A stretch of 64,000 nucleotides of DNA from Dillenia suffruticosa (lineage: Eukaryota > Streptophyta > Magnoliopsida > Dilleniales > Dilleniaceae), in assembly GCA_033439265.1 (NCBI GenBank), contig JAVTVX010000004.1:24189201-24253200 (forward strand). The letters run 5' to 3'. The notes under the pieces were generated by a model. That model had not been told where the DNA came from. It did no database searches and saw nothing but the letters and a program-made list of their open reading frames with translations. Shown piece after piece: positions 62,501 through 64,000 of the stretch (position 1 is the first letter of the stretch; each line of letters opens with the position of its first letter). Position numbers and translations under genes: made by a program.

Positions 62501-63312
62501 AACAAGTGCTTTGTATCCATTTCTTTCAGCCCTCTGCACTAGTTGAGCAGTAATATCCCGTCTCTTATAAACCTAACAATATAGAGATTCCAGATCCTGT
62601 GTGAAATATTAATGGCTATTGTCTGGAAAAGGAGGCCTACCATGAAGCTTAAGCAAAGTAAAATACATATAGTTGAAAGAAACGGGTGGCATCACAGCTG
62701 GAAGCAACCTCCTCCACAGTGCATGAAGAGGAGAAGGACAACACCTGCAGGAAAAAAAAAAAAAAAGCAGAAGCTTAGGAATTCCAGCACCAGAAATGAA
62801 AATCAAGCTTAATGATACATATTGATCAGTACCATAATGGTGTTACATGCAGCTGCTGCCCTAGCTGTCGCTAGCTCCCCTGGGAAGACAATAGCATTAT
62901 CAAATTGTGAATTTAAATTTCAGTTGAATATCCTTCATGATGAATAAAAACCTTGAGGGTGTGCAAGCTGATGCATGCCAGTTGGAGCAATCATAATGGG
63001 TGCCGAGATACCGTAACCAAACACAGTAGTTGACATATTTATCTGGCTCACATCTACAAGAACTCTCGGCCGAATCCTGAGGAGTTTGATATAAATTTCA
63101 GATCATCTTTTATTATATTTTTCTTTCTTTCTTTCTTGGTAGCTGCAGTAAAAGTATCAAACACATTACGTGATTCTGCAAAATGCTTCCACATTCTCCC
63201 TTAATGTGCGCTCATCCTCGGCTCCCCCTGTGATGAACTCATAGAACATCTTTGGAAGTGCTTGCCTAGCCAGCTCTTGGAATTCATTAACATTGACTGG
63301 TTCAGGAGCCAT
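59556..63312 (-). CDS. Peroxisomal (S)-2-hydroxy-acid oxidase, copy B (HAOX/GLO-like)
   Basis: The same eleven exons as copy A, with identical lengths and phases: 63170-63312, 62952-63076, 62833-62879, 62667-62744, 62448-62572, 62172-62229, 61564-61626, 61139-61208, 60762-60862, 60241-60345, 59556-59735. The 364-residue protein starts [20 protein letters not shown] and ends KSRL (PTS1). Flavin and catalytic motifs ([27 protein letters not shown]) are intact, and no stop or shift was found. Differences from copy A include [10 protein letters not shown] for [19 protein letters not shown] for VLSCMSSCT (Ser at the spinach Trp108 position), VYKRRDIT for VCKRRDIT, and [11 protein letters not shown] for [11 protein letters not shown]. 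One exon-9 acceptor is TAG where copy A has CAG. It is probably a functional paralogue with altered substrate range. Its promoter and leader exon lie outside the window. Confidence 0.93.
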
Positions 63313-64000
63313 TTGACCTATACAAACGACCACTTGTTTAAAGGTTGTACCATAGAAGATATGAACCTACAACAAAAGACCCTTGCATATCCAAAATGGG
63401 AATTACACAACAATTGAAATCCTATTCACTATCTAATAAGCGAAAGAGCTTTTTCTTTAGAGGATTAGGCTCATCTTCGCTGCACTAAACATGTATGATG
63501 CCCCCCATTGCAAACTTTGAGGGGGCAAAACCTAAGCAAAAACATCATATGACTAAAAACTTGATTCTATTAAGGGTAGATGTTTAAAGTTCACATATTG
63601 TCACTTCCAAGAGGGATCTTCATTACATTTAGTGATAGAGAGGATCCTGGTCCTTCTTTAGAAACTCAAAATACAAAATTGAATTGGACCCATCATTAAA
63701 ACTCTCTTAATCTTTCTCAGTTGCAGAAGACTAATAAGCTGAAGCTGGCTTTAGTGCCAAAAATGACTTCTTTATAACCATTTATGGAGAAATGTTATGA
63801 CTTTTTGAGAAGCCCATGAATATTTTCAAATGGAGATGATAGAATAGGAAAAAGATCTTTGCAAATGGGGGCTAAATCTTTACAATGGCTCAAAATCAGA
63901 ACTTTTTCCATCTTTAGAAAAATCCAAGCAAAACAAACAAATCTATTGTGCTTTTCAGAAATAAGAACAGCTACCACCAAATCACAATATACGCCAGCTC
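63313..64000 (-). other. Leader intron of oxidase copy B
   Basis: This stretch aligns with 51948-52640 of copy A, the predicted 5' UTR intron, including the acceptor just upstream of the start codon. No other feature is visible. The window ends inside it. Confidence 0.6.

Larger units (their letters stand above)
58961..64000. repeat. Right copy of the segmental tandem duplication (runs off the window)
   Basis: Alignable with 47316 to about 52640 in the same orientation. It contains the PHL tail fragment and the whole oxidase copy B coding region, and continues to the last base. The 5' UTR exon of copy B and, if the unit is about 11.6 kb, a second CCCH gene should lie beyond 64000. Confidence 0.88.

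Noticed and set aside
1-64000. CRISPR arrays, tRNA/rRNA genes, organelle DNA insertions and LTR-bearing elements
   Set aside because: Looked for on both strands. No spaced direct-repeat array, no cloverleaf with intact boxes outside SINEs, no plastid or mitochondrial genes, and no paired long terminal repeats or gag/pol frames of LTR type were seen.

Overview
The window is nuclear DNA of a flowering plant, most likely a woody core eudicot. It is AT-rich, its genes are split by many GT-AG introns, and every gene recognised belongs to a plant family: UBP1-type RNA-binding protein, FLU, CC-NLR, NUP107, PHL/SPT20-like, peroxisomal 2-hydroxy-acid oxidase and a SAP-CCCH protein. The proteins resemble grapevine-type woody eudicot homologues as I remember them, but I cannot fix the species from sequence alone. 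There are no bacterial operons, CRISPR arrays or recognisable LTR retroelements. The repeats are LINE and RTE pieces, two SINEs with target-site duplications, a hAT-like element and a family of foldback-like elements.

Layout, left to right. (1) 1-3.4 kb, + strand: a 5'-truncated UBP1-type gene that keeps only the third RRM and the C-terminal tail. (2) 4.4-8.3 kb, - strand: a FLU-like gene (chloroplast TPR repressor of tetrapyrrole synthesis) with introns intact but two in-frame stops and one out-of-phase junction, so a duplicated pseudogene. (3) 9-10.7 kb, - strand: a decayed CC-NB-ARC fragment without LRRs, its start lying in an arm of an imperfect inverted repeat. (4) 11-13.3 kb: AT-rich spacer with a hAT-like non-autonomous element. 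(5) 13.45-33.97 kb, + strand: complete 24-exon NUP107 (1,088 aa predicted), swollen by repeats in its introns and with one GA donor and one GC donor. (6) 36.8-47.5 kb, + strand: PHL, a SPT20-domain protein of 1,354 aa in 12 exons, with a diverged tandem array in intron 1 and a long CAG/polyQ tract. (7) 48.2-53.0 kb, - strand: hydroxy-acid oxidase copy A, 364 aa ending in the peroxisomal signal SRL. (8) 54.3-58.2 kb, - strand: a SAP-CCCH zinc-finger gene in 9 exons. (9) 58.96-64.0 kb: a second copy of the interval that starts inside the last PHL exon, carrying a dead PHL tail and an intact oxidase copy B.

The right third reads as a head-to-tail tandem duplication. The repeat begins near 47,315 and again near 58,961, so the unit is about 11.6 kb (PHL tail, oxidase, CCCH gene). 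A second CCCH copy is therefore predicted just beyond the right edge. The two oxidase genes both keep full reading frames but differ at the active-site position corresponding to Trp108 of spinach glycolate oxidase, which suggests subfunctionalisation.

The host genes do not form a pathway. They sit in different processes: nuclear pore, flowering/SAGA-type transcription, peroxisomal 2-hydroxy-acid oxidation, chlorophyll control and RNA binding. I did not find a convincing new multi-gene system. The most notable points are the diverging tandem oxidases, the dead FLU copy, non-canonical donors in NUP107, the intron-1 tandem array in PHL and the foldback-like repeat family.
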